Assembly: GCA_947473805.1 (NCBI GenBank)
Contig: CANJGB010000010.1
Location: forward strand, 33,163 to 97,162
Direction of reading: 5' to 3'
DNA length: 64,000 nt
Origin: Alphaproteobacteria bacterium
Lineage (GTDB): Bacteria > Pseudomonadota > Alphaproteobacteria > Ferrovibrionales > Ferrovibrionaceae
A program made the translations under genes and the position numbers. Below, one piece after another: positions 8,727 through 17,602 of this stretch. The notes under the pieces were generated by a model. The model was given only the letters and a program-made list of their open reading frames with translations. It made no database searches and was not told where the DNA came from. Numbering within the stretch: the first letter of the stretch is position 1; each line of letters begins with the position of its first letter.

Positions 8727-9330
8727 CTATGGCGCGGGTAACGTCAAATCGGTATGCGTTGCTCTTGAACGCATTGGGGCCGCCCCTTTTCTGACGGCGA
8801 ATCCATCTGATCTAGCCGGGGCTGACCGTATTATTCTACCAGGCGTGGGCGCGGCGGGGCATGCAATTCAGAGCCTCCGCCGAAGCGGCTTTGCCGATGC
8901 ACTCGAGCGGCGCGTGCGCCGCGACGGTGTGCCGATGCTCGGTATCTGCGTCGGCATGCAGGTTCTGGCGGAGAGGCTGTTTGAACTTGGTGAGCACAAA
9001 GGCTTGGGCTGGGTGGCCGGCGATGTGCGGGCATTGAGCAATCTCGGTGTTTCCAAACTCCGGATTCCGCACACAGGCTGGAACGATATTCTTCCCGCCG
9101 CCGAGAATGATGCCGCGTTGGGGCGGTCGACGCGTGAGCGTCTTTTCTATTTCAATCACGGTTTCGCGCTGCATGCCGACGATTGCACCGTTTCTGCCCG
9201 GGTCGAATACGGCCAGAAATTGGTGGCGGCGTTACGATTCGACAGTATCTGGGCGGTTCAATTCCACCCGGAAAAAAGCCAACAGAACGGTCTGCGACTG
9301 CTCGCGGCCTTTGCCGACTGGCAGCCCTGA
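8707..9330 (+). CDS. hisH: HisH-like glutamine amidotransferase subunit
   Basis: A 207-residue class I glutaminase. The nucleophile C81 is in GICVGMQ, and the His/Glu pair is in FHPEKS near the end. It matches HisH of imidazole glycerol phosphate synthase. Its place between an N-acetyl sugar amidotransferase and a HisF-like gene is the wbpG-hisH2-hisF2 arrangement known from O-antigen clusters, so it most likely feeds ammonia to sugar amidination rather than histidine synthesis. The ATG at 8707 overlaps the upstream gene by 20 bases. An upstream in-frame start at 8650 would add 19 residues with no family support. Confidence 0.88.
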   Translation: MRIHVVDYGAGNVKSVCVALERIGAAPFLTANPSDLAGADRIILPGVGAAGHAIQSLRRSGFADALERRVRRDGVPMLGICVGMQVLAERLFELGEHKGLGWVAGDVRALSNLGVSKLRIPHTGWNDILPAAENDAALGRSTRERLFYFNHGFALHADDCTVSARVEYGQKLVAALRFDSIWAVQFHPEKSQQNGLRLLAAFADWQP

Positions 9331-9333
9331 GAC

Positions 9334-10089
9334 ATGTTGCGAAACAGGCTCATCCCCAGTCTGCTTATTTCGCGTCGCCGGTTGGTAAAGGGTGTTCGCT
9401 TTGCCGATCACCGCGATGCCGGGTCACCGGGCACCACCGCGAGGGCCCACAGTGCGCAAGGCGCCGATGAACTGCTGGTCCTCGATATCGACGCCGACCG
9501 CGAGGGGCGTGGTCCCGATCTTTCCGCGTTGGCGGACGTTGTGACAGAGGTGCAGGTACCGTTGACGGTTGGTGGCGGCATTCGAGACGAACGGGCTGCC
9601 GCCGCCTGTTTTGAGGCGGGGGCCGACAAAATCTGTCTAACCACGACGGCGCTCGATCAGCCCGATCTGATCGACCGGCTGGCCAAGGTTTACGGCGCGC
9701 AGGCGGTCATGGTCGGTATCGACCTGTATGAGAACGATGACGGACATCAGCTCTACGACTATCGGGCTAAGGCCTGCATGCCGGGCAGAAACTGGCTCTC
9801 ATGGCTCGACGAGGCGGTAGACCGGGGAGCCGGTGAAATACACCTTGCGTCGGTCAATCGCGAGGGCACGCGCGCGGGCTACGATCTTGCCGCTCACGGG
9901 AAGGCGCGCGATCGCGTGGTGGTGCCGCTGATTCTGGACGGCGGGGCCGGTACCCTAGATCACCTGGCCGAGGCGATGGGGGCCGGAGCCGATGCGCTGG
10001 CCATGGGCACGATGCTGGTCTTTTCTGACAACAACATCGTCAAACTGAAGCGCTTTCTGGCCGGCGCTGGCTTTCCGATGCGTATCTGA
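9334..10089 (+). CDS. hisF: HisF-like cyclase subunit (HisF2 type)
   Basis: The 251-residue (beta/alpha)8-barrel protein has the HisF core (LTVGGGIRDE, ILDGGAGT, GADALAMGTM). The N-terminal strand reads LIPSLLIS, where true HisF has P-C-L-D; the catalytic Asp at position 11 is Leu here. That loss argues against a role in histidine synthesis. It fits the HisF2 proteins that only channel ammonia from HisH to a partner amidotransferase. It starts three bases after hisH and ends in a one-base TGATG overlap with the GNAT gene. Confidence 0.87.
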   Translation: MLRNRLIPSLLISRRRLVKGVRFADHRDAGSPGTTARAHSAQGADELLVLDIDADREGRGPDLSALADVVTEVQVPLTVGGGIRDERAAAACFEAGADKICLTTTALDQPDLIDRLAKVYGAQAVMVGIDLYENDDGHQLYDYRAKACMPGRNWLSWLDEAVDRGAGEIHLASVNREGTRAGYDLAAHGKARDRVVVPLILDGGAGTLDHLAEAMGAGADALAMGTMLVFSDNNIVKLKRFLAGAGFPMRI

Positions 10090-10619
10090 TGCTGCCGGAA
10101 CTCGTTACGCCACGCATGATCCTCCGGCAAATCGTTCCGGCTGATGCCGCGGGGCCGTACTTACAATGGATGAACGATATTGAAGTCGTACGCTGGCTGG
10201 AGGCGCGGGGGCGCGTCTACACGAGGGATGACTTGATTTCATTCATCCGCATCCATACCGAGGACCGACGCTTTCACTTCTTCGCCATGACATTGCGAGA
10301 CGGCCATTCGCATATCGGCAACATCAAGCTGGGTCCGGTGGATTCGGTCAATCGGCGCGCAGACCTCGGCATAATTGTGGGCGAGCGTGCAGCCTGGGGC
10401 CGCGGCTATGCCCGTGAGGCGATCAGCGCGGTGACGGACTATGCTTTCGGCAAGCTGGGCCTGCACAAGGTCACGGCCGGATGCTACGGCGCGAACGAGG
10501 GCTCGCGCCGGGCCTTCCTGGCGGCTGGGTTCACCCACGAAGGTACCCGTAAAGGCCAGTTCTGGGATGGCCCTGCGTGGCAGGACGAATTGTTGTTCGG
10601 ACGGCTGGCCGCGCAATGA
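10089..10619 (+). CDS. GNAT acetyltransferase, RimJ/RimL type
   Basis: The 176-residue protein shows the GNAT fold, with GRGYAREAISAVTDYAFGKLG as the acetyl-CoA binding region and a C-terminal strand after GANEGSRRAFLAAGF. Members move an acyl group from acyl-CoA to an amine. In this operon the acceptor is likely an amino sugar made by one of the aminotransferases. The downstream oxidoreductase and cytidylyltransferase-aminotransferase fusion make it part of a possible oxidation, transamination and acylation set. Start and stop overlap both neighbours. Confidence 0.82.
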   Translation: MLPELVTPRMILRQIVPADAAGPYLQWMNDIEVVRWLEARGRVYTRDDLISFIRIHTEDRRFHFFAMTLRDGHSHIGNIKLGPVDSVNRRADLGIIVGERAAWGRGYAREAISAVTDYAFGKLGLHKVTAGCYGANEGSRRAFLAAGFTHEGTRKGQFWDGPAWQDELLFGRLAAQ

Positions 10620-11581
10620 CGGAAGCGGTTGCCGTTCTGGGCTTGGGTTCCATCGGCTTGCGGCACGCGCGCAACCTGCGGTCTCTTGGGGTATCCGTCA
10701 TTGGCTTCGATCCGCTACCTGCGCGCCGCGATCTTGTCGCCGCCGAGGGCATGGCGACGGCTCGCAGCCGGGATGAGGCCATCGACGGTTCGCGCGCCGT
10801 GGTGGTTGCAACACCCAATCTGCTTCATCTCACCGATCTTGCCGCTGCGGTGGACGCAGGCCGGCACGTATTCATCGAGAAGCCGCTGGCGCACACGACC
10901 GTTGGAGTGGCAGATATTTTGGCGCGGGCTCGCGCGAAGCACCTTGTCGTCTTCGCTGGGCTCATGTTGCGTTGGCACCCCGCCGTGACCTGGGCCGCGG
11001 CGCGCATCAATGACGGCGCGTTGGGAGAGCTCCTTTGGGGGCGCTCGATCTGCGCCAGCCATTTGCCGTCTTGGCGGCCGGGGCAGGATCATCGCGTAGG
11101 CTACGCGTCCGATCAGAAGACCGGCGGCGTACTATTCGACGTGATCCATGAATTCGACCTGCTGCACCATCTGCTGGGTGCCTATCGGGTGGCCACATGT
11201 ACAGTCCGATGTACGGGTCGCCTCGGCATTCCGAGCGACGACCTTGCTGATGCCGTTCTTGCGCACGCGGGCGGCGCGCAGTCGTCGCTTCATGTCGACT
11301 ACTTGACCCCGGTGCCTGTCCGCGTCACCGACGTGACTGGAACGCTGGGGCGTCTTTCCATCGACCTGATCGCGCGTAGTGCGACGTTTTGGCGCGCCGG
11401 TAGCGTCCCTGAATTGACCAACTTCGTCGGCAGCTATGATGAAGATTACGTTGCCGAGATGCGCGATTTCATGGCCTGCATGGCCGGAGAAAAAGTACCC
11501 CGCTGCAGTGGAGAAGAGGCGTTGACCGTGTTGGAACAGATCGTCGATGCGCGGCGTATCGCCACGCTGCCCGCGGCATGA
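10616..11581 (+). CDS. Gfo/Idh/MocA-family oxidoreductase (first triad)
   Basis: From the ATG at 10616 (ATGA overlap with the GNAT gene) the protein has 321 residues. It has the Rossmann motif VLGLGSIGLRHARNL and the family motif FIEKPLAHT, whose Lys is catalytic. It ends with an ATGA overlap into the cytidylyltransferase-aminotransferase fusion. The likely job is NAD-dependent oxidation of a hydroxyl to a ketone on a sugar or nonulosonate, preparing it for transamination by the next enzyme. That pairing is an inference from gene order. A longer in-frame start at 10577 would overlap the GNAT gene by 43 bases and is less likely. Confidence 0.82.
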   Translation: MTEAVAVLGLGSIGLRHARNLRSLGVSVIGFDPLPARRDLVAAEGMATARSRDEAIDGSRAVVVATPNLLHLTDLAAAVDAGRHVFIEKPLAHTTVGVADILARARAKHLVVFAGLMLRWHPAVTWAAARINDGALGELLWGRSICASHLPSWRPGQDHRVGYASDQKTGGVLFDVIHEFDLLHHLLGAYRVATCTVRCTGRLGIPSDDLADAVLAHAGGAQSSLHVDYLTPVPVRVTDVTGTLGRLSIDLIARSATFWRAGSVPELTNFVGSYDEDYVAEMRDFMACMAGEKVPRCSGEEALTVLEQIVDARRIATLPAA

Positions 11582-13611
11582 CTACCGTCGCCATCATCCA
11601 GGCGCGGATGGGGTCCTCACGCCTTCCCGGCAAGGTGCTGCGCCTGCTGAGAGGCCGGCCTGTACTCGAGTGGGTCGTCAGTGCCGCGCGCGCTGCGCCC
11701 GGTGTAGATAAGGTGGTCGTTGCAACATCTGTGTCAGCCGCTGACGACGCGGTCCAAGGCTGGGCCGATGGGCAGGGCGTTGCCTGTTTCCGCGGTTCGG
11801 AAGGAGATGTTCTTGACCGCTTTCTTGGTGCGGCCCGTGCGGCTTCCGCGACGGTTGTCGTCCGTCTCACCGCGGATTGTCCGCTGCTTGATCCTGCGGT
11901 CATCGGGCAGGTGGTCTTGCGCCTCGAACAGGGCAGTTCCGATTATGTCAGCAACTGCGACCCACCGACCTGGCCCGATGGTCTCGATGTAGAGGCATTC
12001 ACCATGGCGGCTTTGGAAGAAGCCGCGCGAGATGCCACCCGCGCATCAGACCGCGAACATGTAACACCATTTCTGCGCAACAATCGCACTCGTTTCAGGG
12101 TCGATAACCTGACCTGTCCCGTTCCCCATCTTGAGGGGCTGCGGTGGACGCTTGACGACGAGGCGGACTGGAGGCGCATCAGCGCGATCGTTGAGCGACT
12201 TGCGTCTGACAGCCCACCAGGTTTCGTCGCGACCGCGCGCGCTGCCGCTGGCGTGCCGCCCGAAGTTGCGGCGCTGCGTAACGAGGGACTGGCCGCGTCA
12301 ATCGCTGCCGACCAGCCGCTCGCGACGACCTCATTTGATCGTTCGACCGCGCTGCTTGCCCGCGCCGAACAGGTGATACCCCTGGGCTCGCAGACGTTTT
12401 CGAAAAGCCGAATTCAGTATCCGGTCGGCGCCGCGCCGCTCTTCCTCACTCACGGCCACAGGGGCCGGGTGTGGGATGTGGACGGCAATGAGTATGTCGA
12501 TCTTGTTAGTGGGCTTTTGCCAGTGGTGCTCGGATACCGGGACCCGGACGTCGACTACGCCATCCGCCAGCAGCTCGACCGTGGCATATCGTTCAGTCTG
12601 GCGACCGACCTCGAAGTTGAGCTTGCGGAGCGCCTGCGACGACACATTCCGTGCGCCGAGATGGTGCGTTACGGAAAGAACGGCACCGATGCAACTAGCG
12701 CCGCGGTTCGCCTCGCCCGTGCCTACACCGGGCGCGAACGGGTGGCGGTCTGCGGCTATCATGGGTGGCAGGATTGGTATATCGGTTCAACGACGCGGCA
12801 TCTCGGCGTTCCGAATGCGGTGCGCGAGCTGACTGACGTCCTTCCCTATGGCGACTTGGCGTCCGTCGAGCGGTTGCTTGAAACGCGCAAGGGAGAGATC
12901 GCGGCGCTGGTCATAGAACCGACCAATGTCGTGGCGCCGCCTGATGGCTATCTGGCGGGCTTGCGTGATTTGTTGCACCGGCATGGCGCGCTCCTGGTTT
13001 TTGACGAGGTCATCACGGGATTCCGTTGGTCGCTCGGCGGCGCGCAGGTTGTCTACGGCGTAACGCCCGACCTTGCCGCATTCGGCAAGGCGATGGGAAA
13101 CGGCATGCCGATTTCGGCGGTGGTCGGCCGAGCCGATATCATGCGCCGAATGGAGGACATCTTCTTTTCGGGGACCTTTGGCGGCGAGGCTCTCTCGCTT
13201 GCCGCTTCGATAGCCACGATCGACAAGCTCGAGCGCGAGCATGTCATTGAGTACCTCTGGTTCTACGGCGCTCGATTGCAGCAGGCGACGCAGGAGCGGA
13301 TAGACGCGCATGGCCTCGCGAACGTTATCGAGCATGTCGGGCAGTCGCCGTGGCACATCCTGAATATAAAGGACCATGAAAGCGCCCCCAAGGAAGCGAT
13401 AAAAACCCTGTTCCTGCAGGAAATATTCTGTGGTGGCGTGCTGATGAGTGGCGGCCACAACGTGTGCTGGGCACATGACGAGCGCGATCTCGCGCGTACT
13501 GTAGCCGCCTATGACCGCGCTTGCGCTGCGGTGGCCGAGGCGCTGAAGTGCGGCGGCTTGGCCGAACGGCTGGGCAACCGCATACTGCGACCCGTTTTCT
13601 CGGTGCGTTGA
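11578..13611 (+). CDS. Fusion: SpsF-type cytidylyltransferase + class III (GSAM-like) aminotransferase
   Basis: The 677-residue protein is two enzymes in one chain. Residues 1 to about 235 are an SpsF/KdsB-like nucleotidyltransferase, with IIQARMGSSRLPGKVL at the start, FRGSEGDVLDR and TADCPLLDP. Residues about 250-677 are a glutamate-1-semialdehyde aminotransferase-like class III enzyme, with DEVITGFR at 476-483 and the PLP lysine K504 in AFGKAMGNGMP. SpsF-type enzymes activate nonulosonic acids with CMP. The aminotransferase half would add an amino group to a keto or aldehyde carbon. The fusion suggests both halves act on the same sugar, possibly in sequence. It overlaps the Gfo/Idh gene by four bases, and a GTG-started pseC follows after one base. 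Confidence 0.88.
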   Translation: MTTVAIIQARMGSSRLPGKVLRLLRGRPVLEWVVSAARAAPGVDKVVVATSVSAADDAVQGWADGQGVACFRGSEGDVLDRFLGAARAASATVVVRLTADCPLLDPAVIGQVVLRLEQGSSDYVSNCDPPTWPDGLDVEAFTMAALEEAARDATRASDREHVTPFLRNNRTRFRVDNLTCPVPHLEGLRWTLDDEADWRRISAIVERLASDSPPGFVATARAAAGVPPEVAALRNEGLAASIAADQPLATTSFDRSTALLARAEQVIPLGSQTFSKSRIQYPVGAAPLFLTHGHRGRVWDVDGNEYVDLVSGLLPVVLGYRDPDVDYAIRQQLDRGISFSLATDLEVELAERLRRHIPCAEMVRYGKNGTDATSAAVRLARAYTGRERVAVCGYHGWQDWYIGSTTRHLGVPNAVRELTDVLPYGDLASVERLLETRKGEIAALVIEPTNVVAPPDGYLAGLRDLLHRHGALLVFDEVITGFRWSLGGAQVVYGVTPDLAAFGKAMGNGMPISAVVGRADIMRRMEDIFFSGTFGGEALSLAASIATIDKLEREHVIEYLWFYGARLQQATQERIDAHGLANVIEHVGQSPWHILNIKDHESAPKEAIKTLFLQEIFCGGVLMSGGHNVCWAHDERDLARTVAAYDRACAAVAEALKCGGLAERLGNRILRPVFSVR

Positions 13612-13612
13612 G

Positions 13613-14806
13613 GTGAACAAGCCGGTGTTCCTGCCGTACGGTCGTCAGTGGATCGAGGATGACGACGTTGCGGCCGTGGCCAAGGTGCTTACCGGCGAAT
13701 TTCTGACGACGGGACCGGCGGTCGCAAGCTTCGAGGCGGCCTTCGCCAGCAAGGTAGGGGCGCCCTACGCGGCGAGCTGTTCGTCGGGAACTGCCGGTCT
13801 CCACCTTGCAATGCTCGCGCTGGGTATAGGCGCGGGGGACGTGGTAATTTCGCCGGCGATAACCTTCGTCGCGACCGCCAATGCCGCGCGCTATGTCGGG
13901 GCCGATGTCGTTTTTGCCGATTGCGATCCGGAAACCGGACTTATGCGTCCGCAAGATCTATCCGACGCGCTTCGCAGAGTGCCTGCCAACCGGCGTGCAC
14001 GATGCGTGAATGTCGTCCACATGTGCGGTCAGCCGGCCGACATGGGCGCAATCGCCGATTTGGCCAGAAAGCACGGCCTGTATATCGTCGAGGATGCGTG
14101 CCACGCGATCGGTGCGCGCTTCGGCGACCACCTTGTAGGTGCCTGCCACGTGTCGGATATGGCGGTATTCTCGCTGCATCCCGTTAAATTGATCGCAATG
14201 GGCGAAGGTGGCGTTGTGACGACGCGAGATCCCGAACTGCACCGGCGCCTGAAACTGCTGTCCAGCCATGGCTTGGTGCGTGACCCCGCGCATTTTGAGG
14301 ACGCGGCGGGGTTCGACGCTTCCGGTTCGCCAAATCCCTGGTATTACGAAATGCCAGAGATCGGCTTCAATTACCGAGCCCCGGATATCCTTTGCGCGCT
14401 GGGTGAGTCCCAGCTTAAAAAGACCGAACGCTTCCTTGAGCGTCGCGAAACGCTGGCGCGTCGCTATGACCGCGCGCTGTCGCCGCTTTCCGCGTTGATA
14501 CGGCCACTAGAACGGCTGGCCGGCCGCTCGTCGGGCTGGCACCTGTATGCGGTTTTGATCGACTTTCAGCGCTTGGAACTCTCTCGCGCACAACTGATGG
14601 CCCGACTGCGCGACGACTATGGCGTCGGTACCCAGGTTCACTACATTCCAGTAAACCGACAGCCCTACTACCGGTCGCTTTACGGCTACGACCCGCTGCC
14701 GGGCGCGGAAAGCTACTATGCGCGAACGCTTTCATTGCCATTGTTTCCCGCCATGCATGACCGCGACGTGGATCGTGTCGTCGATGCCCTCAAACAGTGT
14801 CTATGA
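13613..14806 (+). CDS. pseC: UDP-4-amino-4,6-dideoxy-N-acetyl-L-altrosamine transaminase, PseC
   Basis: A DegT/DnrJ/EryC1-family aminotransferase of 397 residues. K192 in FSLHPVKLIAMGEGG is the PLP lysine; GEFLTTGP near the start and VEDACHAIGA fit PseC. It transaminates the product of PseB at C4, the second step of pseudaminic acid synthesis. The start is GTG at 13613, one base after the stop of the fusion gene. It ends in an ATGA overlap with the PseG-PseH fusion, so the three pathway steps are translationally coupled. Confidence 0.9.
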   Translation: MNKPVFLPYGRQWIEDDDVAAVAKVLTGEFLTTGPAVASFEAAFASKVGAPYAASCSSGTAGLHLAMLALGIGAGDVVISPAITFVATANAARYVGADVVFADCDPETGLMRPQDLSDALRRVPANRRARCVNVVHMCGQPADMGAIADLARKHGLYIVEDACHAIGARFGDHLVGACHVSDMAVFSLHPVKLIAMGEGGVVTTRDPELHRRLKLLSSHGLVRDPAHFEDAAGFDASGSPNPWYYEMPEIGFNYRAPDILCALGESQLKKTERFLERRETLARRYDRALSPLSALIRPLERLAGRSSGWHLYAVLIDFQRLELSRAQLMARLRDDYGVGTQVHYIPVNRQPYYRSLYGYDPLPGAESYYARTLSLPLFPAMHDRDVDRVVDALKQCL

Positions 14807-16239
14807 CGCTATCCGCAGTACTACGCTGCGCGGCATCGCCATCGACGGGTGGGGGGCACGTCATCCGCTGCCTCGCGATTGCGGAACTAGCGGCGCACAT
14901 GGGGTGGGAGTGCTCATTCCTCTCGCCGCCGGAATCTGCTGCCGTGGTGCCGCAGATGCGGTCGTTCCGCCGGATCGACGCGCCCCCCTCGCATGCCGAT
15001 ATTGTAGTGGTGGACGATTATCAGACAGGCCTTCTCTGGGAAAGTTCATCCCGCGCCTGGGCCGGGCGCGTTGTCGTGATCGATGATTTCGCCGTGCGGA
15101 AACACGACTGTGACCTACTTGTCGATTCGAGCCCGATCCGCAACCCCTTTGACTACGGTCCGTGGGTGCCGGCAGGGACAAGAGTAATGACGGGTCCGGC
15201 GTTCGCGCCGTTGCGTGACCAGTATCGGCGGGCGCGACCGGGGGCCCTGCATCGGCGCCAGAGCGCCGGAATTCGCAACGTACTCATAAACTTCGGTGCC
15301 AGCGATCCCTTGGGGCGGGCGGTGCTGGCTGCGCAGGCGACGCTCTCGGCGCTCCCTGATGCGACGGTTACCGTAGTCGCTGGTGCCGGTTCGCCGCACC
15401 GTCGGGCACTGGACGATATTGCGGCGGAGGCGCCGGCGCGGTTTCGCATCCTAGATGCCGTAGCGGACATGGCGGCACTTATGGCGGAGGCAGACGTGGC
15501 AATTGGGGCGGCGGGGCACAGTTCGTGGGAACGTTGTGCTCTCGGTCTGCCGACAATCGTACTGCCGACCGCCGACAATCAGCGCGACAACCTTAAGGCG
15601 CTGGTGTCGGCAGGCGCGGCTGAGCATGTCGATGATGCGCATGTTTCCGTCGACGGGATCGCACGGAAACTGAAGGTTTTAGCGGGAGATCCCGAGCGAT
15701 TGACGGCGCTCTCCAGGAACGCTGCGCAACTTTGCGATGGCCGTGGCGCTATCCGCATCGTCGTTGCTGCACTGTCTGCCAGACAGTCGGCCCGAAATGG
15801 AAAGTTCGTTGCGCTCAGGCCGGCGGAGGCCGCCGACGCAAAGCAGTTGTTTGCGTGGCAGACCGACGAGCAAACGCGCCGGTTCTTCCGGAATCCACGG
15901 GCACCCACTTGGAGCGAACACGAGCTCTGGCTTGGGCAAGTGTTGGAGGACCCGTCGCAATTTCTTTTTCTCGTTGAGTGCGGCGGCCTCCCTGCCGGTT
16001 CTGTTCGGCTGGTGGAAATTCCCCGCGGATTGAGTGAGGTGTCAATTTATGTCGCGCCTGGGATGTATCGCGGTGGAATAGGCAAGGCGGCTCTGAACCT
16101 GCTTCGTCGCCTGTTTCCCCGCAAGATATTCAGCGCGGACGTTCTCGCTGGCAACGATGCATCCGCGGCACTCTTTCTGGGCTCGGGATATTGCCGGGAA
16201 AGCAGCGGCATGTACGTGCAACACCCGCCACAGGGTTGA
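14803..16239 (+). CDS. pseG: Fusion: UDP-sugar hydrolase PseG + GNAT acetyltransferase PseH
   Basis: From the ATG at 14803 the protein has 478 residues. Residues 1 to about 325 are PseG-like (GT-B fold): GGGHVIRCLAIAE carries H19, matching the catalytic His of PseG, and GAAGHSSWERCALGLP closes the sugar-nucleotide site. Residues about 330-478 are a GNAT domain like PseH. PseH acetylates the 4-amino group of the PseC product and PseG then removes UDP, so the fusion joins consecutive steps. The order in the protein is the reverse of the order of the reactions. A GTG two codons upstream is possible, but the ATGA overlap with pseC favours the ATG. Confidence 0.88.
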   Translation: MTLSAVLRCAASPSTGGGHVIRCLAIAELAAHMGWECSFLSPPESAAVVPQMRSFRRIDAPPSHADIVVVDDYQTGLLWESSSRAWAGRVVVIDDFAVRKHDCDLLVDSSPIRNPFDYGPWVPAGTRVMTGPAFAPLRDQYRRARPGALHRRQSAGIRNVLINFGASDPLGRAVLAAQATLSALPDATVTVVAGAGSPHRRALDDIAAEAPARFRILDAVADMAALMAEADVAIGAAGHSSWERCALGLPTIVLPTADNQRDNLKALVSAGAAEHVDDAHVSVDGIARKLKVLAGDPERLTALSRNAAQLCDGRGAIRIVVAALSARQSARNGKFVALRPAEAADAKQLFAWQTDEQTRRFFRNPRAPTWSEHELWLGQVLEDPSQFLFLVECGGLPAGSVRLVEIPRGLSEVSIYVAPGMYRGGIGKAALNLLRRLFPRKIFSADVLAGNDASAALFLGSGYCRESSGMYVQHPPQG

Positions 16240-16919
16240 CCTTGCTTTTTGCCGTCGCGACCATAAAACCGTGGAACGTTGCTCAGTTTCATCGCCGGGT
16301 GCCGGAATTTCCCGGCGAATGGCGGTTGCTGGAGACGCCGGCGGCGCTCGAGGCATTCGCGGCCAGCGAACGGCCACGGTATATTTTCTTTCCCCACTGG
16401 TCATGGCGTGTGCCGGCGGCGCTGCTGAACCAGCATAACTGCGTTTGTTTTCACATGACGGATCTGCCTTTCGGGCGTGGCGGCAGCCCGTTGCAGAACC
16501 TGATCGCGACCGGGCGACGGGAAACGAAGATTTCGGCGCTTAGAATGGTCGAGGAGCTCGACGCCGGCGACATTTACCTAAAGCGCCCTCTCGATCTTTC
16601 GGGCTCGGCGCAGCAGATCTACGAGCGCGCGGCGGGGATTGTGTATGAGATGATTGGTGAAATGGCCCGGACCGACCCAGCACCAATACCCCAGTTGGGC
16701 GAGGTGACGACGTTCCACCGACGCCGCCCGGAGCAAAGCCTCCTGCCGGACAGCGGTGAACTTGGCCGCCTATACGACCACATACGCATGCTCGACGCCG
16801 AAACCTACCCACATGCTTTCGTCGAACACGGTGAGTTTCGCCTAGAGTTTTCCGACGCCGAACTTGAAGACGGCAGATTGAGTGCGAAGGTGACGATGAG
16901 CCGCAGGCCGCAGCGATGA
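16236..16919 (+). CDS. Methionyl-tRNA-formyltransferase-like sugar formyltransferase, atypical active site
   Basis: About 227 residues, starting at TTG 16236 (TTGA overlap) or the in-frame TTG at 16242. The core FHMTDLPFGRGGSPLQNLI and the later ELDAGDIY correspond to the N-x-H...P-x-R-G and D-x-G-D-I motifs of 10-formyltetrahydrofolate-dependent formyltransferases. The catalytic Asn that precedes the His by two positions appears to be Cys here (CFH in place of NxH). It may formylate an amino group on the nonulosonate or use another acyl donor. A PIG-L deacetylase gene overlaps its end, suggesting removal of an acetyl and addition of a formyl at one position. The start and the activity are both uncertain. 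Confidence 0.72.
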   Translation: MTLLFAVATIKPWNVAQFHRRVPEFPGEWRLLETPAALEAFAASERPRYIFFPHWSWRVPAALLNQHNCVCFHMTDLPFGRGGSPLQNLIATGRRETKISALRMVEELDAGDIYLKRPLDLSGSAQQIYERAAGIVYEMIGEMARTDPAPIPQLGEVTTFHRRRPEQSLLPDSGELGRLYDHIRMLDAETYPHAFVEHGEFRLEFSDAELEDGRLSAKVTMSRRPQR

Positions 16920-17602
16920 CCGACGTGCAAAAGGACAGGATACTTGTCGTGGCGGCTCATCCCGACGACGAGGTTCTAGGCTGTGGAGGCGCCGTCGCAC
17001 GCCATGTCGACGAGGGATGCACCGTCGATGTTGTCATCGTCGCGGAGGGTGCCCTGTCGCGGGCCGATGCGACTTCCGCCGATGTCGAAAGCCTGAAACT
17101 GGCGGCGGCCAAAGCGGCGCACTTGCTGGGGGCCAACGGGCCGACGTTCCTCGGACTGCCGGACAATCGGCTGGATACGGTGCCGCTGCTCGACGTAGTT
17201 CAACACGTCGAGCGAATTGTAGGCGAGTTGAGACCGACGATTGTTTACACCCATCACGCTGGCGATCTGAACATCGATCATCAGGTTGTACATCGTGCCG
17301 TCGTTTCGGCCTGCCGTCCGATACCCGGGCAATCAATCAGAACGATCCGGACATTCGAAACGGTGTCCAGTACGGAATGGTCGTTCGGAGTCGGCCTGCC
17401 CTTTGTGCCGACACTGTTTGTGGATATATCAGCAGCGCTTGAACGAAAACTGGCCGCACTCGAAGCCTATCACAGCGAGATGAGGGATTTCCCACATCCT
17501 CGCTCGGCAGATAATGTCAGAGCCTTGGCCCATCTTCGTGGCGCGACGGCAGGACTGCGAGCGGCCGAGGCGTTCATGACGGTGAGGGACGTGATCAGAT
17601 GA
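16916..17602 (+). CDS. PIG-L/LmbE-family N-deacetylase
   Basis: The 228-residue protein has the zinc-binding AAHPDDE motif at 13-19 and a second His cluster, HHAGDLNIDHQVVH, both diagnostic of the PIG-L family. Members remove N-acetyl groups from sugars. Here it lies between a formyltransferase gene (ATGA overlap upstream) and pseI (ATGA overlap downstream). It therefore probably acts on a precursor of the nonulosonic acid or on the finished sugar. The substrate is inferred from position only. Confidence 0.88.
   Translation: MTDVQKDRILVVAAHPDDEVLGCGGAVARHVDEGCTVDVVIVAEGALSRADATSADVESLKLAAAKAAHLLGANGPTFLGLPDNRLDTVPLLDVVQHVERIVGELRPTIVYTHHAGDLNIDHQVVHRAVVSACRPIPGQSIRTIRTFETVSSTEWSFGVGLPFVPTLFVDISAALERKLAALEAYHSEMRDFPHPRSADNVRALAHLRGATAGLRAAEAFMTVRDVIR

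Noticed and set aside
8707..10089. hisH and hisF as histidine biosynthesis genes
   Set aside because: They follow a sugar amidotransferase gene, and the HisF-like protein lacks the catalytic Asp at position 11.
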